Shown: piece by piece, positions 1-10,662 of the stretch
Layout of the letters: the number at the start of each line of letters is the position of its first letter
How positions within the stretch are numbered: the first letter of the stretch is position 1
Source of the DNA: Humulus lupulus
Taxonomy: Eukaryota > Streptophyta > Magnoliopsida > Rosales > Cannabaceae
Assembly (NCBI RefSeq): GCF_963169125.1
Contig: NC_084802.1
Coordinates: forward strand, 36,788,607-36,852,606
DNA: 64,000 bases
Direction: 5' to 3'
The notes under the pieces: generated by a model
What the model saw: the letters and a program-made list of their open reading frames with translations, nothing else
Databases searched by the model: none
What the model was told of the DNA's origin: nothing
Made by a program: the position numbers and the translations under genes

Positions 1-1849
1 ATTTTGTATTTTTAATGCTAAAAAATTTCAATATTAATTGTAAATCACAATTGGCATAGCCGAAATTAAGGTTTTTAATATTAATAAATTTTACACACCT
101 AATTATAATTTTTGAAATTAGGGTTTAGATAGTAGGTTATTGTCTTTGAATATGAAGAGTTGCATTTAATATTTAACGTATATTCAATATTTAATTATTC
201 AAACTAACTATTAGTGTAGGCCCTAATTATGCAAATGAATTAAATTTTCCAATTCTCAATACCATAATTATAATATTTGAAAAAAAAAACACAATAATTA
301 ACCCTATATTTTTGTAGCCAAAATTAATGATAAAAAACATATTTTTATATAATAATTAATTATTTGCCAAATTCTAGGATATATATATAGTCTTTGAGTC
401 TTTCTATTTGAAGAGGTGCATTAACAATTCCCACTTCTCAATACCATATTTAAGATGTGCAATTATTTTGTATTTTTAATGCTAAAAAATTTCAATATTA
501 ATTGTAAACCACATTGGCATAGCCAAAATTTGGGTTTGTATATTAATAAATTTTACACATCTAATTATAATTTTTGAAATTAGGATTTAGATAGTTGGTT
601 ATTGTCTTTGAATATGAAGAGGTTCATTTAATATTTAATGTATATTCAATATTTAATTATTCAAACTAACTATTAGTGTAGGCCATAATTATGCAAATGA
701 ATTAAATTTCCCAATTCTCAATACCATAATCATAATATTTGAAAAAAAAACACAATAATTAACCCTATATTGTTGTAGCCGAAATTAATAATAAAAAATA
801 TATTTTTATATAATAATTAATTATTTGCGAAAATCTAGGATATATATAGTCTTTGAGTCTTTCAATTTGAAGAGGTGCATTAACAATTCCCACTTCTCAA
901 TACCATATTTAAGATGTGCAATTATTTTGTATTTTTAATGCTAAAAAATTTCAATATTAATTGTAAACCACATTGGCATAGCCGAAATTAGGGTTTGTAT
1001 ATTATTAAATTTTACACACCTAATTATAATTTTTGAAATTAGGGTTTAGATAGTTGGTTATTATCTTTGAATATGAAGAGGTGCATTTAATATTTAACGT
1101 ATATTCAATATTTAATTATTCAAACTAACTATCAGTGTAGGCCCTAATTATGCAAATGAATTAAATTTTCCAATTCTCAATACCATAATTATATTATTTG
1201 AAAAAAAAAACACAATAATTAACCCTATATTTTTGTAGCCGAAATTAATGATAAAAAACATATTTTTATATAATAATTAATTATTTGCCAAATTCTAGGA
1301 TATATATATAGTCTTTGAGTCTTTCTATTTGAAGAGGTGCATTAACAATTCCCACTTCTCAATACCATATTTAAGATGTGCAATTATTTTGTATTTCTAA
1401 TGCTAAAAAATTTCAATATTAATTGTAAACCACAATTGGCAAAGCCGAAATTAGGGTTTGTATATTAATAAATTTTATACTGCTAATTATAATTTTTGAA
1501 ATTAGGGTTTAGATAGTAGGTTATTGTCTTTGAATATGAATAGTTGCATTTAATATTTAACGTATATTCAATATTTAATTATTCAAACTAACTATTAGTG
1601 TAGTCCATAATTATGAAAATGAATTAAATTTTCCAATTCTCAATACCATAATTATAATATTTGAAAAAAAAACACAATAATTGACCCTATATTTTTGTAG
1701 CCGAAATTAATGATAAAAAATATATTTTTATATTATAATTAATTATTTATCAAATGCTAGGAAATATATATATAGTCTATGAGCCTTTCAATTTGAAGAG
1801 GGGCATTAACAATTCCCACTTCTCAATACCATATTTAAGATGTGCAATT
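1..1849. repeat. Leading stretch of four mixed units
   Basis: Four units start at 1, 465, 924 and 1386 (464, 459, 462 and 464 bp). Units two and three read CCACATTGG instead of CCACAATTGG, a one-base loss shared with units near 21339, 25040, 25498 and 63216. Unit two also has GCCAAAATTTGGG and a TTAGGATTTAG telobox variant. The unit at 1386 is the first B-type, with AGTCCATAATTATGAAAATG and TTGACCC. No clear multi-unit period is visible here, so this stretch looks older or more mixed than what follows. Confidence 0.8.
229..236 (+). other. ATGCAAAT octamer in A-type and related units
   Basis: ATGCAAAT follows CCCTAATT or CCATAATT in most units. B-type units read ATGAAAAT at the same place (for example 2541-2548). 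In animals this string is the classic POU/octamer site, but nothing else here suggests that role. With about 78% AT and amplification of one founder, a chance match is the simplest reading. I record it because the C-to-A change at its fourth base is a clean marker separating A- and B-type units. Confidence 0.4.
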
Positions 1850-2834
1850 ATTTTGTATTTTTAATGCTAAAAAATTTCAATATTAATTGTAAACCACAAT
1901 TGGCATAGCCGAAATTAGGGTTTTTAATATTAATAAATTTTGTACTGCTAATTATAATTTTTGAAATTAGGGTTTAGATAGTAGGTTATTGTCTTTGAAT
2001 ATGAAGAGTTGCATTTAATATTTAACGTATATTCAATATTTAATTATTCAAACTAACTATCAGTGTAGGCCCTAATTATGCAAATGAATTATATTTTCCA
2101 ATTCTCAATACCATAATTATAATATTTGAAAAAAAAAACACAATAATTAACCCTATATTTTTGTAGCCGAAATTAATGATAAAAAACATATTTTTATATA
2201 ATAATTAATTATTTGCCAAATTCTAGGATATATATGTAGTCTTTGAGTCTTTCTATTTGAAGAGGTGCATTAACAATTCCCACTTCTCAATACCATATTT
2301 AAGATGTGCAATTATTTTGTATTTTTAATGCTAAAAAATTTCAATATTAATTGTAAACCACAATTGGCAAAGCCGAAATTAGGGTTTGTATATTAATAAA
2401 TTTTATACTGCTAATTATAATTTTTGAAATTAGGGTTTAGATAGTAGGTTATTGTCTTTGAATATGAAGAGTTGCATTTAATATTTAACGTATATTCAAT
2501 ATTTAATTATTCAAACTAACTATTAGTGTAGTCCATAATTATGAAAATGAATTAAATTTTCCAATTCTCAATACCATAATTATAATATTTGGAAAAAAAA
2601 CACAATAATTGACCCTATATTTTTGTAGCCGAAATTAATGATAAAAAATATATTTTTATATTATAATTAATTATTTATCAAATGCTAGGAAATATATATA
2701 TAGTCTTTGAGCCTTTCAATTTGAAGAGGTGCATTAACAATTCCCACTTCTCAATACCATATTTAAGATGTGCAATTATTTTGTATTTTTAATGCTAAAA
2801 AATTTCAATATTAATTGTAAACCACAATTGGCAT

Positions 2835-2845
2835 AGCCGAAATTA
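2835..2845 (+). repeat. AGCCGAAATTA block, copy in the A half
   Basis: This 11-bp block occurs twice per unit (again at 3092-3102), identical in both halves, although most of the two halves have diverged. It contains one of the few CpG sites of the unit. Rare losses look like C-to-T or G-to-A changes, as expected from deamination of methylated CpG: AGCCAAAATT near 316, 522, 21813 and 52132, AGCTGAAATT near 24123 and AGTCGAAATT near 41549 and 47972. Preservation may reflect a protein-binding role, or only homogenisation. Confidence 0.7.
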
Positions 2846-2851
2846 GGGTTT
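2843..2851 (+). other. Telobox-like motif 1 (TTAGGGTTT)
   Basis: TTAGGGTTT is the complement of AAACCCTAA, the plant telobox and a permutation of the TTTAGGG plant telomere repeat. It directly follows the conserved AGCCGAAA block and recurs in most units. In the subtype with AAATCACAATTGGCATAG upstream it reads TTAAGGTTT and is lost, for example near 66-75, 19975, 31015 and 36055. Teloboxes are known in plants as sites bound by Myb-type telomere repeat binding (TRB) proteins. Whether anything binds here is inference only. Confidence 0.6.
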
Positions 2852-2894
2852 TTAATATTAATAAATTTTATACTGCTAATTATAATTTTTGAAA

Positions 2895-2905
2895 TTAGGG
2901 TTTAG
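2895..2905 (+). other. Telobox-like motif 2 (TTAGGGTTTAG)
   Basis: These eleven bases match the plant telomere repeat register exactly. The motif lies 52 bp after motif 1, and both sit inside the same 13-bp direct repeat GAAATTAGGGTTT (2839-2851 and 2891-2903). Motif 2 is more constant across the array than motif 1. The exceptions I noted are TTAGGATTTAG near 590, TTAGGGTTAAG near 21411, 25107 and 25561, and TTATGGTTTAG near 55424 and 60049. The corresponding place in the B half is not a telobox. Confidence 0.65.
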
Positions 2906-3056
2906 ATAGTAGGTTATTGTCTTTGAATATGAAGAGTTGCATTTAATATTTAACGTATATTCAATATTTAATTATTCAAACTAACTATTAGTGTAGTCCA
3001 TAATTATGAAAATGAATTAAATTTTCCAATTCTCAATACCATAATTATAATATTTG

Positions 3057-3065
3057 AAAAAAAAA
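3057..3065 (+). repeat. Length-variable A-tract of the unit
   Basis: TATTTG is followed by a run of A that is nine long here and about eight to eleven in other units, then CACAATAATT. In some subtypes it is interrupted: GGAAACAAAAAC in the ACGATG-type units (for example near 12326), GAAAAGAAAAC near 13252, and GAAATAAAAAC near 20650. Much of the 1-3 bp length variation among units arises here. Homopolymer lengths are also where sequencing errors are likely. Confidence 0.85.
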
Positions 3066-3091
3066 CACAATAATTGACCCTATATTTTTGT

Positions 3092-3299
3092 AGCCGAAAT
3101 TAATGATAAAAAATATATTTTTATATTATAATTAATTATTTATCAAATGCTAGGAAATATATATATAGTCTTTGAGCCTTTCAATTTGAAGAGGTGCATT
3201 AACAATTCCCACTTCTCAATACCATATTTAAGATGTGCAATTATTTTGTATTTTTAATGCTAAAAAATTTCAATATTAATTGTAAACCACAATTGGCAT
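3092..3299 (+). repeat. B half of the dimeric monomer (208 bp)
   Basis: The B half starts at the second AGCCGAAATTA (3092). It continues through AT-rich sequence and a TA run to GTCTTTGA (3168), then TTTGAAGAGGTGCATT, then TTCTCAATACC (3213), and ends where the next unit's AGCCGAAATTA begins (3300). Landmark spacing is 76, 45 and 87 bp, against 84, 111 and 62 bp in the A half. Insertions and deletions rather than rearrangement therefore separate the halves. The GAAGAGGTGCATT block is better preserved here than in this unit's A half, which reads GAAGAGTTGCATT. Many other units have the GAGGTGC form in both halves, which supports the homology. Confidence 0.8.
3157..3167 (+). repeat. Length-variable TA run before GTCTTTGA
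   Basis: A short TA dinucleotide run stands just before the second GTCTTTGA. Its length differs among units: short in units reading GGATATATAGTC (for example near 840), longer near 4547-4562, 19369 and 33641, and longest at 11040-11057. A variant reading GGACATATATTGTC marks the ACGATG-type units. Together with the A-tract it explains most of the 459-466 bp spread. Extra TA units are useful tags for following duplicated blocks. Confidence 0.85.
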
Positions 3300-5100
3300 A
3301 GCCGAAATTAGGGTTTTTAATATTAATAAATTTTATACTGCTAATTATAATTTTTGAAATTAGGGTTTAGATAGTAGGTTATTGTCTTTGAATATGAAGA
3401 GTTGCATTTAATATTTAACGTATATTCAATATTTAATTATTCAAACTAACTATTAGTGTAGTCCATAATTATGAAAATGAATTAAATTTTCCAATTCTCA
3501 ATACCATAATTATAATATTTGAAAAAAAAACACAATAATTGACCCTATATTTTTGTAGCCGAAATTAATGATAAAAAATATATTTTTATATTATAATTAA
3601 TTATTTATCAAATGCTAGGAAATATATATATAGTCTTTGAGCCTTTCAATTTGAAGAGGTGCATTAACAATTCCCACTTCTCAATACCATATTTAAGATG
3701 TGCAATTATTTTGTATTTTTAATGCTAAAAAATTTCAATATTAATTGTAAACCACAATTGGCATAGCCGAAATTAGGGTTTTTAATATTAATAAATTTTA
3801 TACTGCTAATTATAATTTTAGAAATTAGGGTTTAGATAGTAGGTTATTGTCTTTGAATATGAAGAGTTGCATTTAATATTTAACGTATATTCAATATTTA
3901 ATTATTCAAACTAACTATCAGTGTAGGCCCTAATTATGCAAATGAATTAAATTTTCCAATTCTCAATACCATAATTATAATATTTGAAAAAAAAAACACA
4001 ATAATTAACCCTATATTTTTGTAGCCGAAATTAATGATAAAAAACATATTTTTATATAATAATTAATTATTTGCCAAATTCTAGGATATATATATTGTCT
4101 TTGAGTCTTTCTATTTGAAGAGGTGCATTAACAATTCCCACTTCTCAATACCATATTTAAGATGTGCAATTATTTTGTATTTTTAATGCTAAAAAATTTC
4201 AATATTAATTGTAAACCACAATTGGCAAAGCCGAAATTAGGGTTTGTATATTAATAAATTTTATACTGCTAATTATAATTTTTGAAATTAGGGTTTAGAT
4301 AGTAGGTTATTGTCTTTGAATATGAAGAGTTGCATTTAATATTTAACGTATATTCAATATTTAATTATTCAAACTAACTATTAGTGTAGTCCATAATTAT
4401 GAAAATGAATTAAATTTTCCAATTCTCAATACCATAATTATAATATTTGAAAAAAAAACACAATAATTGACCCTATATTTTTGTAGCCGAAATTAATGAT
4501 AAAAAATATATTTTTATATTATAATTAATTATTTATCAAATGCTAGGATATATATATATATAGTCTTTGAGCCTTTCAATTTGAAGCAGTGCATTAACAA
4601 TTCTCACTTCTCAATACCATATTTAAGATGTGCAATTATTTTGTATTTTTAATGCTAAAAAATTTCAATATTAATTGTAAACCACAATTGGCATAGCCGA
4701 AATTAGGGTTTTTAATATTAATAAATTTTATACTGCTAATTATAATTTTTGAAATTAGGGTTTAGGTAGTAGGTTATTGTCTTTGAATATGAAGAGTTGC
4801 ATTTAATATTTAACGTATATTCAATATTTAATTATTCAAACTAACTATTAGTGTAGTCCATAATTATGAAAATGAATTAAATTTTCCAATTCTCAATACC
4901 ATAATTATAATATTTGAAAAAAAAACACAATAATTAACCCTATATTTTTGTAGCCGAAATTAATGATAAAAAACATATTTTTATATAATAATTAATTATT
5001 TGCCAAATTCTAGGATATATATATAGTCTTTGAGTCTTTCTATTTGAAGAGGTGCATTAACAATTCCCACTTCTCAATACCATATTTAAGATGTTCAATT

Positions 5101-6028
5101 ATTTTGTATTTTTAATGCTAAAATATTTCAATATTAATTGTAAACCACAATTGGCATAGCCGAAATTAGGGTTTTTAATATTAATAAATTTTATACTTCT
5201 AATTATAATTTTTGAAATTAGGGTTTAGATAGTAGGTTATTGTCTTTGAATATGAAGAGTTGCATTTAATATTTAACGTATATTCAATATTTAATTATTC
5301 AAACTAACTATCAGTGTAGGCCCTAATTATGCAAATGAATTAAATTTTCCAATTCTCAATACCATAATTATAATATTTGAAAAAAAAAACACAATAATTA
5401 ACCCTATATTTTTGTAGCCGAAATTAATGATAAAAAACATATTTTTATATAATAATTAATTATTTGCCAAATTCTAGGATATATATATAGTCTTTGAGTC
5501 TTTCTATTTGAAGAGGTGCATTAACAATTCCCACTTCTCAATACCATATTTAAGATGTTCAATTATTTTGTATTTTTAATGCTAAAATATTTCAATATTA
5601 ATTGTAAACCACAATTGGCATAGCCGAAATTAGGGTTTTTAATATTAATAAATTTTATACTTCTAATTATAATTTTTGAAATTAGGGTTTAGATAGTAGG
5701 TTATTGTCTTTGAATATGAAGAGTTGCATTTAATATTTAACGTATATTCAATATTTAATTATTCAAACTAACTATCAGTGTAGGCCCTAATTATGCAAAT
5801 GAATTAAATTTTCCAATTCTCAATACCATAATTATAATATTTGAAAAAAAAAACACAATAATTAACCCTATATTTTTGTAGCCGAAATTAATGATAAAAA
5901 ACATATTTTTATATAATAATTAATTATTTGCCAAATTCTAGGATATATATATAGTCTTTGAGTCTTTCTATTTGAAGAGGTGCATTAACAATTCCCACTT
6001 CTAAATACCATATTTAAGATGTGCAATT
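5101..6028. repeat. Recent single-unit tandem duplication (2 x 464 bp)
   Basis: The units at 5101-5564 and 5565-6028 share private features found in neither neighbour: ATGTTCAATT just before the phase marker, AATGCTAAAATATTTC instead of AAAAAATTTC, and TTTATACTTCTAATT. Line by line they read as the same sequence, so the copy is recent. The duplicated segment probably starts slightly before 5101, since the ATGTTC variant precedes both copies. Confidence 0.85.
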
Positions 6029-6955
6029 ATTTTGTATTTTTAATGCTAAAAAATTTCAATATTAATTGTAAACCACAATTGGCAAAGCCGAAATTAGGGT
6101 TTGTATATTAATAAATTTTATACTGCTAATTATAATTTTTGAAATTAGGGTTTAGATAGTAGGTTATTGTCTTTGAATATGAAGAGTTGCATTTAATATT
6201 TAACGTATATTCAATATTTAATTATTCAAACTAACTATTAGTGTAGGCCCTAATTATGCAAATGAATTAAATTTTCCAATTCTCAATACCATAATTATAA
6301 TATTTGAAAAAAAAAACACAATAATTAACCCTATATTTTTGTAGCCGAAATTAATGATAAAAAACATATTTTTATATAATAATTAATTATTTGCCAAATT
6401 CTAGGATATATATATAGTCTTTGAGTCTTTCTATTTGAAGAGGTGCATTAACAATTCCCACTTCTCAATACCATATTTAAGATGTGCAATTATTTTGTAT
6501 TTCTAATGCTAAAAAATTTCAATATTAATTGTAAACCACAATTGGCAAAGCCGAAATTAGGGTTTGTATATTAATAAATTTTATACTGCTAATTATAATT
6601 TTTGAAATTAGGGTTTAGATAGTAGGTTATTGTCTTTGAATATGAAGAGTTGCATTTAATATTTAACGTATATTCAATATTTAATTATTCAAACTAACTA
6701 TTAGTGTAGTCCATAATTATGAAAATGAATTAAATTTTCCAATTCTCAATACCATAATTATAATATTTGAAAAAAAAACACAATAATTGACCCTATATTT
6801 TTGTAGCCGAAATTAATGATAAAAAATATATTTTTATATTATAATTAATTATTTATCAAATGCTAGGAAATATATATATAGTCTTTGAGCCTTTCAATTT
6901 GAAGAGGTGCATTAACAATTCCCACTTCTCAATACCATATTTAAGATGTGCAATT

Positions 6956-9900
6956 ATTTTGTATTTTTAATGCTAAAAAATTTCAATATTAATTGTAAAC
7001 CACAATTGGCATAGCCGAAATTAGGGTTTTTAATATTAATAAATTTTATACTGCTAATTATAATTTTTGAAATTAGGGTTTAGATAGTAGGTTATTGTCT
7101 TTGAATATGAAGAGTTGCATTTAATATTTAACGTATATTCAATATTTAATTATTCAAACTAACTATCAGTGTAGGCCCTAATTATGCAAATGAATTAAAT
7201 TTTCCAATTCTCAATACCATAATTATAATATTTGAAAAAAAAACACAATAATTAACCCTATATTTTTGTAGCCGAAATTAATGATAAAAAACATATTTTT
7301 ATATAATAATTAATTATTTGCCAAATTCTAGGATATATATGTAGTCTTTGAGTCTTTCTATTTGAAGAGGTGCATTAACAATTCCCACTTCTCAATACCA
7401 TATTTAAGATGTGCAATTATTTTGTATTTCTAATGCTAAAAAATTTCAATATTAATTGTAAACCACAATTGGCAAAGCCGAAATTAGGGTTTGTATATTA
7501 ATAAATTTTATACTGCTAATTATAATTTTTGAAATTAGGGTTTAGATAGTAGGTTATTGTCTTTGAATATGAAGAGTTGCATTTAATATTTAACGTATAT
7601 TCAATATTTAATTATTCAAACTAACTATTAGTGTAGTCCATAATTATGAAAATGAATTAAATTTTCCAATTCTCAATACCATAATTATAATATTTGAAAA
7701 AAAAACACAATAATTGACCCTATATTTTTGTAGCCGAAATTAATGATAAAAAATATATTTTTATATTATAATTAATTATTTATCAAATGCTAGGAAATAT
7801 ATATGTAGTCTTTGAGCCTTTCAATTTGAAGAGGTGCATTAACAATTCCCACTTCTCAATACCATATTTAAGATGTGCAATTATTTTGTATTTTTAATGC
7901 TAAAAAATTTCAATATTAATTGTAAACCACAATTGGCATAGCCGAAATTAGGGTTTTTAATATTAATAAATTTTATACTGCTAATTATAATTTTTGAAAT
8001 TAGGGTTTAGATAGTAGGTTATTGTCTTTGAATATGAAGAGTTGCATTTAATATTTAACGTATATTCAATATTTAATTATTCAAACTAACTATCAGTGTA
8101 GGCCCTAATTATGCAAATGAATTAAATTTTCCAATTCTCAATACCATAATTATATATTTGAAAAAAAAACACAATAATTAACCCTATATTTTTGTAGCCG
8201 AAATTAATGATAAAAAACATATTTTTATATAATAATTAATTATTTGCCAAATTCTAGGATATATATGTAGTCTTTGAGTCTTTCTATTTGAAGAGGTGCA
8301 TTAACAATTCCCACTTCTCAATACCATATTTAAGATGTGCAATTATTTTGTATTTTTAATGCTAAAAAATTTCAATATTAATTGTAAACCACAATTGGCA
8401 AAGCCGAAATTAGGGTTTGTATATTAATAAATTTTATACTGCTAATTATAATTTTTGAAATTAGGGTTTAGATAGTAGGTTATTGTCTTTGAATATGAAG
8501 AGTTGCATTTAATATTTAACGTATATTCAATATTTAATTATTCAAACTAACTATTAGTGTAGTCCATAATTATGAAAATGAATTAAATTTTCCAATTCTC
8601 AATACCATAATTATAATATTTGAAAAAAAAACACAATAATTGACCCTATATTTTTGTAGCCGAAATTAATGATAAAAAATATATTTTTATATTATAATTA
8701 ATTATTTATCAAATGCTAGGAAATATATATATAGTCTTTGAGCCTTTCAATTTGAAGAGGTGCATTAACAATTCCCACTTCTCAATACCATATTTAAGAT
8801 GTGCAATTATTTTGTATTTTTAATGCTAAAAAATTTCAATATTAATTGTAAACCACAATTGGCATAGCCGAAATTAGGGTTTTTAATATTAATAAATTTT
8901 ATACTGCTAATTATAATTTTTGAAATTAGGGTTTAGATAGTAGGTTATTGTCTTTGAATATGAAGAGTTGCATTTAATATTTAACGTATATTCATTATTT
9001 AATTATTCAAACTAACTATCAGTGTAGGCCCTAATTATGCAAATGAATTAAATTTTCCAATTCTCAATACCATAATTATAATATTTGAAAAAAAAACACA
9101 ATAATTAACCCTATATTTTTGTAGCCGAAATTAATGATAAAAAACATATTTTTATATAATAATTAATTATTTGCCAAATTCTAGGATATATATGTAGTCT
9201 TTGAGTCTTTCTATTTGAAGAGGTGCATTAACAATTCCCACTTCTCAATACCATATTTAAGATGTGCAATTATTTTGTATTTCTAATGCTAAAAAATTTC
9301 AATATTAATTGTAAACCACAATTGGCAAAGCCGAAATTAGGGTTTGTATATTAATAAATTTTATACTGCTAATTATAATTTTTGAAATTAGGGTTTAGAT
9401 AGTAGGTTATTGTCTTTGAATATGAAGAGTTGCATTTAATATTTAACGTATATTCAATATTTAATTATTCAAACTAACTATTAGTGTAGTCCATAATTAT
9501 GAAAATGAATTAAATTTTCCAATTCTCAATACCATAATTATAATATTTGAAAAAAAAACACAATAATTGACCCTATATTTTTGTAGCCGAAATTAATGAT
9601 AAAAAATATATTTTTATATTATAATTAATTATTTATCAAATGCTAGGAAATATATATATAGTCTTTGAGCCTTTCAATTTGAAGAGGTGCATTAACAATT
9701 CCCACTTCTCAATACCATATTTAAGATGTGCAATTATTTTGTATTTTTAATGCTAAAAAATTTCAATATTAATTGTAAACCACAATTGGCATAGCCGAAA
9801 TTAGGGTTTTTAATATTAATAAATTTTATACTGCTAATTATAATTTTTGAAATTAGGGTTTAGATAGTAGGTTATTGTCTTTGAATATGAAGAGTTGCAT

Positions 9901-10662
9901 TTAATATTTAACGTATATTCAATATTTAATTATTCAAACTAACTATCAGTGTAGGCCCTAATTATGCAAATGAATTAAATTTTCCAATTCTCAATACCAT
10001 AATTATAATATTTGAAAAAAAAACACAATAATTAACCCTATATTTTTGTAGCCGAAATTAATGATAAAAAACATATTTTTATATAATAATTAATTATTTG
10101 CCAAATTCTAGGATATATATGTAGTCTTTGAGTCTTTCTATTTGAAGAGGTGCATTAACAATTCCCACTTCTCAATACCATATTTAAGATGTGCAATTAT
10201 TTTGTATTTTTAATGCTAAAAAATTTCAATATTAATTGTAAACCACAATTGGCAAAGCCGAAATTAGGGTTTGTATATTAATAAATTTTATACTGCTAAT
10301 TATAATTTTTGAAATTAGGGTTTAGATAGTAGGTTATTGTCTTTGAATATGAAGAGTTGCATTTAATATTTAACGTATATTCAATATTTAATTATTCAAA
10401 CTAACTATTAGTGTAGTCCATAATTATGAAAATGAATTAAATTTTCCAATTCTCAATACCATAATTATAATATTTGAAAAAAAAACACAATAATTGACCC
10501 TATATTTTTGTAGCCGAAATTAATGATAAAAAATATATTTTTATATTATAATTAATTATTTATCAAATGCTAGGAAATATATATATAGTCTTTGAGCCTT
10601 TCAATTTGAAGAGGAGCATTAACAATTCCCACTTCTCAATACCATATTTAAGATGTGCAATT
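6956..10662. repeat. Four copies of a 927-bp A-B dimer repeat
   Basis: A- and B-type units alternate strictly here, with A units at 6956, 7883, 8809 and 9736 and B units at 7419, 8345, 9272 and 10199. The dimer period is 926-927 bp. CAGTGTAGGCCC and AGTCCATAATTATG follow each other with that spacing, and the A units share GGATATATATGTAGTC near 7331, 8263, 9188 and 10118. One copy lacks two bases (ATTATATATTTG near 8150). TATTCATTATTT near 8994 and 10847 tags two A units. This is a young two-unit higher-order repeat. Confidence 0.9.

Larger units (their letters stand above)
2835..3091 (+). repeat. A half of the dimeric monomer (257 bp)
   Basis: The A half runs from one AGCCGAAATTA (2835) to the next (3092). 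Inside it, GTCTTTGA lies at 2919 followed by TGAAGAG and GCATT, and TTCTCAATACCATA starts at 3030. The same blocks in the same order make up the following B half. Compared with the B half, it has about 66 bp more between the GTCTTTGA and TTCTCAATACC landmarks, a segment that includes the AACGTATATTCAA stretch and the TAGTGTAG...TAATTATG region. It also carries the two telobox-like motifs; the B half has only degenerate sequence at those places (AATTAATGAT and AATGCTAGGAAATAT). The matching order argues for descent from one ancestral unit of roughly 230 bp. The boundaries chosen are a convention. Confidence 0.8.
2778..3242 (+). repeat. Reference monomer used for describing the unit (465 bp)
   Basis: This unit is a convenient reference because both neighbours are complete. 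Counting by hand gives 100 G+C in 465 bases (21.5%). In order it holds: the phase marker; CACAATTGGCATAGCCGAAA; a first telobox-like TTAGGGTTT; a TA-rich stretch; a second TTAGGGTTTAG; GTCTTTGAATATGAAGAG; AT-rich sequence around AACGTATATTCAATATTTAA; TTCTCAATACCATA; a run of nine A; a second AGCCGAAATTA; a TA run; GTCTTTGAGCC; and a second TTCTCAATACCATA. Its front half matches A-type units (GCATAGCC, GGGTTTTTAAT). Its rear half matches B-type units (AGTCCATAATTATGAAAATG, TTGACCC). It is therefore itself a chimera of the two local types. Confidence 0.95.
2778..3707. repeat. Two successive near-identical chimeric units
   Basis: The units 2778-3242 and 3243-3707 are both 465 bp and look the same across their length by eye. 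Both join an A-type front (GCATAGCC, GGGTTTTTAAT) to a B-type rear (AGTCCATAATTATG, TTGACCC). Such a pair is what one unequal exchange between A and B units, followed by a single-unit duplication, would produce. Confidence 0.75.
1850..6955. repeat. A- and B-type unit zone with irregular order
   Basis: Eleven units here fall into two types. A-type units have GCATAGCC with GGGTTTTTAAT in front and CAGTGTAGGCCCTAATTATG behind. B-type units have GCAAAGCC with GGGTTTGTATATT in front and AGTCCATAATTATGAAAATG behind. A-B pairs stand at 1850-2777 and 3708-4637. Units at 2778 and 3243 combine an A front with a B rear. The unit at 6029 has a B front and an A-type rear. The order is not regular, so the zone looks like a recombining precursor of the dimer block downstream. 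Confidence 0.8.

Noticed and set aside
1180..1215. Poly(A) tracts as polyadenylation tails of retroposed sequence
   Set aside because: The A-tract lies at the same internal position in every unit, without flanking target-site duplications, so it is part of the satellite.
2843..2905. Genuine interstitial telomere repeat array
   Set aside because: Only isolated 9- and 11-base matches to the telomere repeat occur per unit, with no tandem TTTAGGG run.
3155..3167. TATA-box promoters at the TA runs
   Set aside because: TA runs are expected in DNA of this composition and recur in every unit with variable length. No gene lies downstream.
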